This document shows positions 37,402-46,601 of a stretch of DNA of 64,000 nt, piece by piece (the stretch's first letter is position 1; each line of letters starts with the position of its first letter). The DNA lies in NCBI RefSeq assembly GCF_964340395.1, contig NC_135557.1, positions 3,223,216 through 3,287,215 on the forward strand, given 5' to 3'. The notes beneath the pieces were generated by a model. That model made no database searches and was not told where the DNA came from. It worked only from the letters and a program-made list of their open reading frames with translations. This DNA comes from Glandiceps talaboti (lineage: Eukaryota; Hemichordata; Enteropneusta; Spengelidae). A program made the translations under genes and the position numbers.

Positions 37402-39100
37402 ATGTATCTGGCGCCGTGCATCGTGTTGTTCGCCGTCGTTTTTGCAAGTTCAAACTCGACAGCCACCGCCACCACCATCACCGACAAGCAGCCCCTACAG
37501 CCACCGCCAACTGCAGATCCTGCCCGGTGTCCCTCCAACCACTACGAGTATGTATTGTCAAAGAGGGTACGAGTGTGTCGCCAGTGTCGCCAGTGCCCGG
37601 ATGGGGTAAAAGTTCTTTCACCTTGTAACCTTACAGCAGACACTCTCTGTCGAGGATGCGTTGACGGTAACGACTTTTACGACGAAGTCACGAAATTGTG
37701 TCTGTACATCCCTCAACATCGTTCAGAGAAGAAGACGACTAGTGATGTCTCGTTAGACTCAGAGTCATCATCGTTCAGTGAAATCATACTTGTCTCAGCA
37801 GCTTATTTCGGCCTGGTCCTCATCACGTCTCTTGGCCTGTGCTTTCTAATTTGGTTCGGGAATAAAATTGCCGGCCAGTTAAGGAAGGAAGAGAAACCAC
37901 CTGTGTACACCGTTCAAGGTAAAAGCTCTCTCAATTATTTTTTTTAAACGTAATTTTTCGTTCGTGAGGGACTCGATCGTGGTTTCATTGCTCGTTGCTG
38001 TATCTAGTGCATTATTGCAGTGGTAAAGATAGAGTAGAGTGTATCCAAATTGAGGTATGCATGGCTCGAAATAATGGCGGAAAAGTGATTTCAAGGCTCG
38101 GGCAAGTTGTTTTGAAAAATACTTGCCCCCCCCCCCCCCCCCCCAACAAAGGATGTGTTTTTATGCTGTACTTTTTAGACACTGCACATGTCTGACAGGA
38201 TTTTGGATACATTGTATAACCACGGCGCCAACAAGTCTCGAAAGTTATAACATATGTTAATTTTTCAAAACAATCCGACCAGCTGTCCTTGACGTATTTG
38301 TTTACTCTATCAAGAAAATATATGTGGAAGTACCATTGAATATTGTTCATCAATAGTAAATTACAGCATGATTTTCCAGGTTTGGGTGTTTGAATCAACT
38401 GCACATTTGACAACAGTGATAATAGGAACAAATAAACAAATCCTGCTGACTGGGAGAAAAAATAGTTGGAAGGAAAGAAAAGATTTTATATTAGTGTTGA
38501 AATAGATGTTCATTTTTTATATTGATAGCTTCTGAAAGTGCATAAAAACTTGTGATTATTTTAAGAACTACGTTTTACATTACAAATTGTATGCTATAGC
38601 ATGAATATTAATTAGGCCATGAAAATTGATATTATCTAGGATTCCAGTTCATGGTGTAGAGAACTTTTCAGTACACACAGAATCTTTCAAAGTGACATTT
38701 TTCGACTAAACAAAAAAGTTAACCAATCAATCACAACACCTCACTATTTGAAATGGGTAAACACTTTTGTTTTCTACTTGCCAAGTGGACAAGCGAATGG
38801 TGACAAGAGCGCCCTCTATCAATCATTTGACACCCACGTTAGCAAAATATATATACATTCGCGTATGTACGTATAATACAACATGCATGTATACATACAT
38901 ACATAGTAATGCACAAAATAGACGACATGAAATTTATGTACATTTATTTATTTTGTTTTCTTTCAGGTGTAAATCTCCTACACCGAGTGCCACCTTATCC
39001 TTGTGATGATACAGCAAGTCTTTGCAGTACATGTGTTACCGATATCGATATCGATGATCCTACAACTTGTAGTACAAGACTGTCGACTGTAACGTGTTAA
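37402..39100 (+). CDS. TNF-receptor-like type I membrane protein, spliced (216 aa)
   Basis: Exon 1 37402-37918 and exon 2 38967-39100. Donor CAAG|GTAAAA, acceptor TTTCTTTCAG|GT; lengths 517 + 134 nt keep the frame. A signal peptide (YLAPCIVLFAVVFAS) and a Pro/Thr-rich spacer precede one TNFR cysteine-rich domain (~residues 45-95: CPSNHYEY, CRQCRQCPDG, PCNLTADTLCRGC). A membrane segment (~130-155, ILVSAAYFGLVLITSLGLC) follows. Exon 2 encodes most of the cytoplasmic tail, with further cysteines; without splicing the tail ends at 37947. TNFR-like viral proteins usually act as cytokine decoys or signalling receptors. The 1048-bp intron contains a poly-C run (~38125). An intron here suggests capture of host genomic DNA. 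Confidence 0.65.
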
Positions 39101-39556
39101 CACGACTAGCGGACACATTACTCTTTGCCAACAACCTATTTATTGCCATGTTGTTATTGTAAAGCATTTTTTTATTTAACTTTTTTGTTAGGCTTAATAA
39201 TATGAAAAGTTCTTGCCATGCCATCTCTTCGTATTTGAGTGACGATACGTGGTGCATGGTGTTCGTTGACTTTGATAGTTCAAAGATTTGTTGATATGTA
39301 TTCTCTTCGCATTTGAGTGACGAAACATGGTGCCGGGTGTTCGATATCTTCGGCAAAGTAACTGTTTTTCTCTTCTGTTGAATGACTTTGTAATCGCGTC
39401 CAAGTACACTTCGAATCAAACTAGTGCAGTAGTCGATGTTTTTTGGCAACAAGCGATCGTACGATACATACAGACTAGTACTGTTTCTCATGAATCGATA
39501 TAAAGTTTTTAATTTGTGTAACGAATCATTGTCTGTCTTACAAGACTGCACCGTTT
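39060..39556 (-). pseudogene. partial second copy of the 39.6-40.6 kb gene
   Basis: This copy repeats the DSLRKLKTLYRF...RVLGRDYKV part of the neighbouring gene (here DSLHKLKTLYRF...SVLGRDYKV) but lacks its 5' exon, promoter and a 65-bp internal segment, so it continues in a different frame after the shared part. It can be read as an extension of the right copy, but no start of its own is apparent. Most likely a relic. Confidence 0.5.
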
Positions 39557-40010
39557 TGACTAACGGACACATTACTCTTTGCCAACAACATATTGTAAAG
39601 CATTTTTTATTTAACTTTTTTGTTAGGCTTAATAGTATGAAAAGTTCTTGCCACGCCGTCTCTTCGTATTTGAGTGACGATACGTGGTGCATGGTGTTCG
39701 TTGACTTTGATAGTTCAAAGATTTGTTGACATGTATTCTCTTCGCATTTGAGTGACGAAAAATGGTGCCGGGTGTTCGATATCTTCGGCAAAGTAACTGT
39801 TTTTCTCTTCTGTTGAATTCCTTTGCCTTGTTGTCCGCAACGTTTATGGCCTTGGACAAGCTGTAGGTGAAATTACGTACTTTGTAATCGCGTCCAAGTA
39901 CACGTCTAATCAATCTAGTGCAGTAGTCGATGTCTCTTGGCAGCAAACGATCGTACGATACATGCTTGTATTCATGCAATCTGTTTCTCAGGAATCGATA
40001 TAAAGTTTTT
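39103..40010. repeat. ~455-bp tandem duplication within the 39-40 kb gene
   Basis: Two copies, ~39103-39556 and ~39557-40010, share nearly the whole sequence, starting at the block GGACACATTACTCTTTGCC and ending near the block coding RLLPRDIDYCT. The right copy has an extra ~65-bp segment (39828-39893) that the left lacks. Inside each copy a smaller repeat (GAGTGACGA followed by a TGG and GTGTTCG block) occurs twice. Confidence 0.85.
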
Positions 40011-40608
40011 AATTTTCGTAACGAATCCATATCCTTGTCTGTCTCTCTTGATTCATTGTTGTGTGAGCTTGGTAAACGTGCACGTGATGTATAGTTGTAT
40101 TTATCCTCGCCCTCCCTTATTTCCCCCGCTTCAATTTCCGCCATATATTGATTATTTCGATGACCGTTTGGTTCCATTCGTTCGGTTTCGGACGATACAA
40201 GTTGTTTCTTATCGCCTTGCATCAATCCAATACTTTTCTTTGCCTGTAGATCGCAATCGTCTGGTGCATGTACTTCTAATGCATCCTATAAGGAGAACAA
40301 AACAAAACAATATGTATTATCTCCCAATAGTCCCAAATGTAAACGTCTCTTTCTGTCTCTTGCTTTGTGCAACTAAAAACAAAGACATGTCTCACCATAA
40401 CTCGTATCAGTATCAACGTGACATTTGATAACAAGTTTGTTTGAACGTGCGAACTTCACAACGAAATAACAATAATAAAAATTAAAATGGATATAATAAG
40501 AACAATTATTATAATAAATGTTAATAATATTAATAGTAATCTTACTAGTCTCATCGCAATGTCAGCTATATCTCCAAAGTCAGTATGAATTGTTTCAGAA
40601 GAAGCCAT
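39629..40608 (-). CDS. spliced basic protein with leader exon (about 239 aa)
   Basis: Exon 1 40546-40608 (21 codons, ATG 40608) and exon 2 39629-40285. Donor CTA|GTAAGATT, acceptor CTCCTTATAG|GA; both phase 0. A TATATAAAG box (complement of 40678-40686) lies ~75 bp upstream. Exon 2 begins with a Glu/Asp/Lys-rich region and then a conserved basic domain (LRKLKTLYRFLRN; DIDYCTRLIRRVLGRDY). Function unknown. Exon 1 with its promoter and 5' leader is paralogous to exon 1 of the gene at 49703-51812 (IEDIVNRL here AMRL, same donor), so the two genes share a duplicated leader. Further splicing near the 3' end cannot be excluded because that part lies in the tandem duplication. Confidence 0.55.
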
Positions 40609-40954
40609 TACTATCGTTAAACGATGTTATCACTTAGGAAAGTTCCTGAGGTTTGGTCAACGTTTTAATACTTTTCCCTTTATATAGACGATTTAGGTAA
40701 AAAAAAAATAAGATCGTGATCGTGATCGTGAAGTAAATAGCATAGTTTTCCTGTATCGTGGTTGGTGGTAAGAACGTCGCCAACGATATAGTGATGCCTA
40801 CCAGCTCCTCAATGTATCCACAACAGTCTCCCTATCACTATTCCATTGCTTCCTCAATGCTTGGAAGGACCAATCCTCTCGTAGTAACTGCTTGTCTCTC
40901 CCTTCTTCTCTCATAGTATTGTAGTAATAGTTCAAAGATACAGCTACGAAAATA

Positions 40955-41156
40955 TATGGTCATGTGGATGAGGATTAGATAATATTATTTCGGCTTTAAT
41001 CCATAAATAAATCTTCTTTTCTATCACTGGCATCTGCAACTACTAGTTTCTCTTGTCGACCTCTACCTTGGATACACAGATCTTGTGAATTGCAAGCAAA
41101 ATTCGTCCCCACAATCATACATTTCCTGTCTTGTTCAAAGACACAGAACGCTCAGT
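40955..41156 (-). repeat. ~200-bp direct repeat, copy 1 (exon-like)
   Basis: Nearly identical to 43432-43640. On the minus strand both copies keep one open frame (around CMIVGTNFACNSQDLCIQGR) with a stop, preceded by an in-frame TGA inside a possible acceptor TACTGAG. That is what a duplicated terminal exon would look like. The two copies flank the 41.2-43.4 kb block including the helicase-like repeats. The rest of 40620-41460 has no other gene I can support; a poly-A run of about 24 lies near 41371. Confidence 0.7.
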
Positions 41157-41459
41157 GAATGAATGAATGTGTGTGTGTTGATTGATTGGTTTATTTCATG
41201 GTAGATCGAAGATTGCAGAATGAGTAAAGTTTTCACTCTTTTTTTGTTTGTTTTTATTTTTATTTTATTTCGTTTTTCAACAGACACCGCCAATGTATGC
41301 TGAAACTACACACATATTTTATTTGCTTTGTGTATTTTATATATCCACTCAAACAAATCAGAAATATGTAAAAAAAAAAAAAAAAAAAAAAAAAACCCAA
41401 ACTTTTTTTTACACAATATCACATTTATTATTGAAAAAAATCAATGATTTATATAACTG

Positions 41460-41882
41460 TCATTTAGCTATTCTGTCAATTACTTCTTTAGCTCTCCAAT
41501 TGCAGAATCTTAGTTGTTCATCTTCGTAACCTTCGTCATGGTAGATGATTAGTGTATCACGCATATATGCACCTGGATCAGTCACGTCATTCAGTTCCAT
41601 GGAAATGCGTGAAGTACCGTATACCAAAATCAATACGATGCATTCTTCTTGTCCCATCTTCCCAAATTCACACTCAAAAAACACGCCCTCGACACGCTTT
41701 GTTTCTCCATACCGACAACAAAGAAATCTTTTCAGAAAATCATTAGCTACTTCATGGGGCTTCTTCTCTTTGTTCTTCAAACAAGGGAAGACGTCTTCAA
41801 AGCACAGGTCACCTTGCTTCTTAATGATATTCTCTGCCTCTGCATCGCCGAAGTGTCTGGTAATAGATTTCAGGTCTTCCAT
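41460..41882 (-). CDS. hypothetical protein (140 aa)
   Basis: ATG 41882 to stop 41460. A compact acidic protein with a beta-rich centre (GVFFECEFGKMGQEECIVLI) and no signal or membrane segment. A minus-strand TATA (complement of TTTATATA, 42028-42035) lies 145 bp upstream, leaving a long leader. Family unknown. Overlapping plus-strand frames are shadows. Confidence 0.6.
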   Translation of the reverse strand: MEDLKSITRHFGDAEAENIIKKQGDLCFEDVFPCLKNKEKKPHEVANDFLKRFLCCRYGETKRVEGVFFECEFGKMGQEECIVLILVYGTSRISMELNDVTDPGAYMRDTLIIYHDEGYEDEQLRFCNWRAKEVIDRIAK

Positions 41883-42139
41883 GATGATACTGCTTATTGT
41901 ATCTTGTAGTCGTCACTTCCAAAATCGTTCGTTCCTCCGGGGATTATGAGTGTGAGGTACTGACGAGATGTGTACTCCTGATCAGTGGCTGTTCAGCGGA
42001 TGATGAGAGTCGGTGAAAACACCGCCATTTATATAGGCAATGGGCTATTAACCATCGGGCAAAAAAAACACGTAACGTCGTTGTTGACCAATCGGCGACC
42101 AAATTTTATTGCCTTTTGTTACGTTATTTTTTTAAATTT

Positions 42140-42980
42140 TATTTCGTTTTTCAACAGACACCGTCAATGTATGCTGATGAATGATTTGGTCGATGGCACT
42201 CATCAGCAATAATGAGAACAAATGTCCTTGGGTTTTTAACTTTTTCTTGCATATGTTGCTTCAATATTTCCACGTCTTTATGTGCATACATCCGTACAAT
42301 ATTGGTCATGGCATATTCTAGTCTGTCTTTGAACTTCTCCCCAATATCTTTTGAGAGCAAACCAAATGCATGTGAGCGGATGATGAGAAGTTGGTAAAGA
42401 CACCGTCAATGTATGCTGATGAATGATTTGGTCGATGGCACTCATCAGCAATAATGAGAACAAATGTCCTTGGGTTTTTAACTTTTTCTTGCATATGTTG
42501 CTTCAATATTTCCACGTCTTTATGTGCATACATCCGTACAATATTGGTCATGGCATATTCTAGTCTGTCTTTGAACTTCTCCCCAATATCTTTTGAGAGC
42601 AAACCAAATGCATGTGAGCGGATGATGAGAAGTTGGTAAAAACACCGCCACGTTATTTTTTTTTATTTCGTTTTTCAACAGACACCGTCAATGTATGCTG
42701 ATGAATGATTTGGTCGATGGCACTCATCAGCAATAATGAGAACAAATGTCCTTGGGTTTTTAACTTTTTCTTGCATATGTTGCTTCAATATTTCCACGTC
42801 TTTATGTGCATACATCCGTACAATATTGGTCATGGCATATTCTAGTCTGTCTTTGAACTTCTCCCCAATATCTTTTGAGAGCAAACCAAATGCATGTGAG
42901 CGGATGATGAGAAGTTGGTAAAAACACCGCCACGTTATTTTTTTTTTATTTCGTTTTTCAACAGACACCGTCAATGTATG
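42140..42980 (-). pseudogene. tandemly repeated helicase-like exon (three copies plus fragments)
   Basis: An ~242-bp unit occurs at ~42159-42400, ~42401-42640 and ~42685-42925. On the minus strand each encodes the same ~65 residues, including FVLIIADECHRPNH, which matches motif II (Walker B, DExH) of SF2 helicases. No Walker A or motif VI is present, frames run into stops, and the distal copy joins a degenerate upstream stretch (43000-43200). Each copy is bounded by TTTCAACAGACACCG, also present at ~41275, which looks like a splice-site/exon boundary. Best read as a decaying multi-exon gene whose exon has been duplicated. Confidence 0.55.
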
Positions 42981-43259
42981 CTGCTGAATGATTTGGCCAA
43001 CACTGTATGATTTTTCGTAATAAAATTCAAAACAATCTCCCATGCCAGGCAACTTTGTATGTTCCTTAGGATATGCCCTTTAATGGCAATGTACCGGTCA
43101 GTACCCCAAGGTACACGCAGACAGTAGGTAGAGCGCCACCATGTCAACTTTTGGAAAGGCATATTCCTTGAGATAATCAGGTTTGTAGATCATGATCTAG
43201 ACGTTGCCATAAACTCGTCCAATATCGTACTTATTAAATCCAATGTATATCATAGATGA

Positions 43260-43341
43260 GTAGTCGTGGCCGAGTGGTTAAGGCGATAGACTTGAAATCT
43301 ATTGGGTTCTACCCGCGCAGGTTCGAATCCTGCCGACTACG
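43260..43341 (+). tRNA. tRNA-Ser (UGA)
   Basis: A complete class II tRNA: acceptor stem GTAGTCG/CGACTAC with discriminator G at 43341, D-arm with GGCCGAGTGGTTAAGGC, anticodon stem ATAGA/TCTAT with loop CTTGAAA (anticodon TGA), long serine-type variable arm (TGGGTTCTACCCGC) and T-arm GCAGG/CCTGC around TTCGAAT. No intron; CCA not encoded, as expected for a eukaryotic gene. A functional nuclear tRNA is either a virus-captured gene or evidence of host chromosomal DNA. Confidence 0.95.
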
Positions 43342-43431
43342 TACGATCTTTTCATGTTTGGTTTTGTGAAATTCACAAGTATATAAAATAACACGTCTTA
43401 ACTTAACTTAACTTACTGTGCTTGGTGGGTA

Positions 43432-43640
43432 AGATACATGGTCATGTGGATGATGATTAGATAATATTATTTCGGCTTTAATTCATAAATAAATCTTCTT
43501 TTCTATCACTGGCATCTGCAACTACAACTTTCTCTTGTCGACCTCTACCTTGGATACACAGATCTTGTGAATTGCAAGCAAAATTCGTCCCCACAATCAT
43601 ACATTTCCTGTCTTGTTCAAAGACATAGAACGCTCAGTAT
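43432..43640 (-). repeat. ~200-bp direct repeat, copy 2 (exon-like)
   Basis: Second copy of 40955-41156, with a few substitutions. The same minus-strand open segment is kept. Confidence 0.75.
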
Positions 43641-43689
43641 TATCGTCTGTGTTTAGCTTTAGATATTAATATAAACCTTCCATTTATAC

Positions 43690-44010
43690 AATTCTCACAT
43701 TATCAACTTCTTCTCATGCAAATACGAATCATACCAATGCTGAATTGATTAGTATACCAAGCGGAGAATTTTATTTTTCAGAAAAAAAAAATATTCATAC
43801 AAATTCAATTTTCAGATTTTTTAAATACAAATTTGTCTACACATAACAATTTCAAACGCACCTCTTAACTGTAAAGCCATATCGTCGCGTCAGTGCAGTA
43901 AGGTCGTATCTGCAATGCACTTGTATAGGCAGATACGACCTTACTGCTCTCAGTGACGCGACGATTTGGCAAGGTACGAAAAGGACACTTAACTTCAAAT
44001 TGGAAACGTT
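43690..44010 (-). pseudogene. relic of a fourth RING-finger gene, interrupted by a hairpin
   Basis: The segment 43690-43877 matches the 3' flank of the RING gene at 60353 (CTTCTCATGCAAATACGAATCAT block here, a close variant near 60166), including CTCTTAACTGTA around the stop codon. After the hairpin at 43881-43965, TTGGCAAGGTACGAAAAGG resumes similarity to the coding end of that RING gene (KCPF... against NCPF...). Only the last ~15 codons and 3' flank survive, so this is a broken paralog. Confidence 0.45.
43881..43965. other. 85-nt near-perfect hairpin (pre-miRNA-like)
   Basis: Left arm 43881-43913 and right arm 43929-43965 pair over 12 + ~20 bp (ATCGTCGCGTCA and GCAGTAAGGTCGTATCTGC with their complements) with a small asymmetric bulge and a 15-nt loop. 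Total length and loop size resemble a microRNA precursor; a cruciform or insertion scar is the alternative. Confidence 0.8.
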
Positions 44011-44016
44011 ATCGTG

Positions 44017-44210
44017 TATTTTTCATTCAGGCTTGCTTAAACACAAAGGTAATTAAATTTACCAAGTTGTTTACATTTTTACATTCCAGTTGTAACACTA
44101 TGGATAAAGTTAATGGTCCTTTCGACACATTCCGCAAGTGGAATGTAAAAATGTAAACAACTTGGTAAATTTAATTACCTTTGTGTTTAAGCAAGCCTGA
44201 ATGAAAAATA
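44017..44210. repeat. 72-bp perfect inverted repeat with 50-nt loop
   Basis: Left arm 44017-44088 and right arm 44139-44210 are exact reverse complements over 72 bp. The arms include CAGGCTTGCTTAAACACAAA and its complement. The 50-nt loop carries no recognised motif. Perfect identity implies recent formation or active maintenance, for example replication-linked snap-back, an origin-like palindrome or a source of double-stranded RNA. Confidence 0.95.
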
Positions 44211-44225
44211 ACCTCACCTGCCGGG

Positions 44226-44590
44226 GGCTACAATCGTCTTCGTCGTGCATTCATATTGTCATGTTGATTCCACGTCATATAGTTGTGACAAGAATTCGAA
44301 CGTCAACAACGATATGCTCACGTCACGATTTTGTTCAATTTGTGTCGTCGCATATGATCGTGGTCACTACTTGGTTGTCTTAAAAGTATATAGTGACGTC
44401 ATGACTTTCATATCTATAATTACATGAACGTGCAGGGCTACAATCGTCGTCGTGCATGTTGATTCCACGTCATATTTTTTTTATATCGTGTTTGGTGAAT
44501 TCGAACGTCAACAACGATATGCTCACGTCACGATTTTGTTCAATTTGTGTCGTCACATATGATCACGTGGTCACTACTTTATATAAAGGC
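44226..44590 (+). promoter_or_regulatory. Duplicated promoter of the RING gene
   Basis: Two imperfect copies (from ~44226 and ~44435), each with GGCTACAATCGTC, TTGATTCCACGTCATA, GAATTCGAACGTCAACAACG, a CACGTCACGATTTTGTTCAA block and a final GGTCACTAC near a TATA. Copy 1 ends in AAGTATATAGTGACGTCATG. Copy 2 ends in TATATAAAGG (44580-44589), 34 bp before the RING ATG. TATATAAAGG also precedes the paralogous RING gene at 60353. Confidence 0.7.
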
Positions 44591-44622
44591 CCGCTGTCAT
44601 GGTCTCATGATTAATCGGCATC

Positions 44623-45459
44623 ATGGCTGAAACAATATCAACTCTCGATCCAGAAATACTCACTGAAAATAATTTAATAGTTTCCAGAGACATCGAATTA
44701 GTGCATTGTACTGGATGCGACTTTACCATGCCCCTGGAAGAGGCAAGTGTTGATTTGTCGGATATACTTATGGAACATTTCACGTTTTCAACTGTATCCA
44801 AGAGGTGTTTCGCAGAAAGTTTGAATAGTGACGTGAGGAATATGACAAAAAGGATGGAATACATGAGTCGTGACATTGCAAAACCCCGTACTGCCTGGTA
44901 CCGTCTTTACAGCCGTATGATTGCTTTTATCGCTAGACTATGTGATGGAAGACAGTCTGAAATGGTAATAACAAGGTTGGCAAAGGCAGTCGTGTATCTA
45001 ATGAGTAGATTTGTCTTCCGTCGCAGGACAACAGCCCACATTTCAAGAAGAGAACTTTCTCACGAAATAGCCATGCATTTGGGAAGGATTGTACAAAGAC
45101 AAGACTCTTTGGAACGGATGCGCACCCATTTTATCCGCATCATCCCTAACAACGAAGATCGCACGCTACTTATTGCTCAAGGAAAACATATCTTTCAAAG
45201 ACTGACTGAAAACGAAAGTAATGAAAATTCTTCACATGGCAGCAGTAGGCAGTCGGCCAACGGAAACACTGACAATGGCAGTACATTAGAGAAATTCACT
45301 TGTAAAGTCTGCTTTTTTGGCACTGTGTCCTTAGTGGGAGTGAAATGTGGTCATTTAATTTGCACACATTGTTACGTTAAATTGAAAAAAGTTACGAAAC
45401 ATTCGAGATGCCCGTTTTGCAGATGTCATTTTGTAGCTCGTAAAATGTTTTTCAGTTAA
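44623..45459 (+). CDS. RING-finger protein, IAP-like layout (278 aa)
   Basis: ATG 44623 after a TATATAAAGG box. The N-terminal part shares NNLIVSRDIE...CTGCDF, then H and C at C-X2-C-X19-H-X9-C (~residues 29-64), with the RING paralogs. A helical middle and a Ser/Asn/Gly linker lead to a C3HC4 RING at ~225-265 (CKVCFFG; CGHLICTHCY; CPFCRC). In layout (N-terminal Cys2-His-Cys cluster plus C-terminal RING) it resembles IAPs, which block caspases and act as E3 ligases. Closest relative here is 60353-61372. Confidence 0.85.
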   Translation: MAETISTLDPEILTENNLIVSRDIELVHCTGCDFTMPLEEASVDLSDILMEHFTFSTVSKRCFAESLNSDVRNMTKRMEYMSRDIAKPRTAWYRLYSRMIAFIARLCDGRQSEMVITRLAKAVVYLMSRFVFRRRTTAHISRRELSHEIAMHLGRIVQRQDSLERMRTHFIRIIPNNEDRTLLIAQGKHIFQRLTENESNENSSHGSSRQSANGNTDNGSTLEKFTCKVCFFGTVSLVGVKCGHLICTHCYVKLKKVTKHSRCPFCRCHFVARKMFFS

Positions 45460-45519
45460 GAAATAAATGAATACTGTTTTTTTAATCGTAATTCTCTGAC
45501 TTATGTATAAATATACATT

Positions 45520-45520
<1 letters not shown>

Positions 45521-45551
<31 letters not shown>

Positions 45552-45566
45552 TGTATGTATGTATGT
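45521..45566. repeat. TATG tetranucleotide microsatellite
   Basis: A run of TATG repeats just upstream of the membrane-protein gene. It creates a longer frame (ATG 45531) that would begin with MYVC repeats; I regard that part as 5' leader. Confidence 0.9.
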
Positions 45567-45608
45567 GAGGGTGCGTATGACGGTTGTGTGACTGGTTTCA
45601 TAGTGAAG

Positions 45609-46601
45609 ATGGCTAAATTCATACGAAATGATTTGGCTAAATTGCAGACATTTCGGAGATATTTTTCCGCTTCACCAATCTGGTTTGCTAGATCTCCATA
45701 TATGAGAGCATTTTTAATTATTACTGCAATGTATGCTGTGTGTGCTATGCTGTTCGCAAAATACTTTACCAAGGAGAGATGGGAGCTTTATGGTTGTCAC
45801 AAAAATTATTACACAGTTGGTCTACAGCTTTGCAAGAATAAATCAAAGGGCATTGACCCCATTACAGTTAAGCTAATAGTTACGGGGGTGTTATCGCTTG
45901 TAATTAACATCTTGGCACCCATAACTGTTGAATATTTCCTTGGCAAGAGTCACCAAATTCAAGAGGATTTGTCTTTGTTTCGTCGACACGAAGAGATACT
46001 GAGAAACAGTCCCGGTTACACAGCAGACAAAATTGATTACACAGTGTTATTGAACTGTATGGGATACAACGATACAAACAAGATCAAGTTGGACACACCT
46101 CGCGAGGGACAGGAACGAATTACAAATCTACATTTGCTGAGACATTTATTTTCGTGTCTGTTGGTGGAACTATACATATTTTTTGTTACAAAGGGGAAAT
46201 GTCAAGGAAGTATACTAACACTCATCGTATCATTTTTCGGAATAGTCTTACCGAGCATTGTAATTTGCTCTGTGTTGAAATTGGGTCAGTGGTTTCCATT
46301 GATGTTGATAATGAATTTCATCATGTTAATATGTCCCATGACAGCTATTCTAATATTCACACCGATGTTTATTTTCATGTCTTGCATATCGTCTGCAATT
46401 TACCTAGTATCACCGTGTAGCTGGATGCTTTTAGAAACCATTTTCCTCATTTTGTCCTGCAGAAGACAGGCGAAATATGAGATCGAACTGGTGAAAAAAG
46501 CAATTAGAAATTCGACTCTGTATCGTGTTAAAAGTAATATGGACACTGCTTTATTTCTTGCTGGTTACGAATCCCACATACCTTTTCCTATTCGGAAATG
46601 A
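45609..46601 (+). CDS. multi-pass membrane protein (330 aa)
   Basis: ATG 45609 (MAKFIRND, good Kozak context) is chosen over the microsatellite ATG at 45531. Hydrophobic segments: ~33-52 (AFLIITAMYAVCAMLF), ~86-108 (LIVTGVLSLVINILAP), ~180-195 (LFSCLLVELYIFFV), ~203-225, ~232-268 (two passes) and ~275-290. This gives six or seven membrane spans with a charged loop between spans 2 and 3 and a basic C-terminal tail. No GPCR signature (DRY, NPxxY) is seen, so a receptor role is not claimed; an envelope protein of the gM type or a channel is possible. AATAAA follows the stop. Confidence 0.7.
   Translation: MAKFIRNDLAKLQTFRRYFSASPIWFARSPYMRAFLIITAMYAVCAMLFAKYFTKERWELYGCHKNYYTVGLQLCKNKSKGIDPITVKLIVTGVLSLVINILAPITVEYFLGKSHQIQEDLSLFRRHEEILRNSPGYTADKIDYTVLLNCMGYNDTNKIKLDTPREGQERITNLHLLRHLFSCLLVELYIFFVTKGKCQGSILTLIVSFFGIVLPSIVICSVLKLGQWFPLMLIMNFIMLICPMTAILIFTPMFIFMSCISSAIYLVSPCSWMLLETIFLILSCRRQAKYEIELVKKAIRNSTLYRVKSNMDTALFLAGYESHIPFPIRK

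Noticed and set aside
38100-38160. Poly-C run as a regulatory element
   Set aside because: Homopolymer inside the TNFR-like intron; similar runs at 48208 and 49575 have no shared context.
39060-39791. Single 243-aa protein spanning both tandem copies
   Set aside because: It has no promoter or leader exon and starts inside the neighbouring gene's repeat; more likely a duplicated relic.
45609-46601. Viral GPCR
   Set aside because: Six or seven membrane spans, but no DRY, CWxP or NPxxY motifs and loop lengths are unlike a GPCR.
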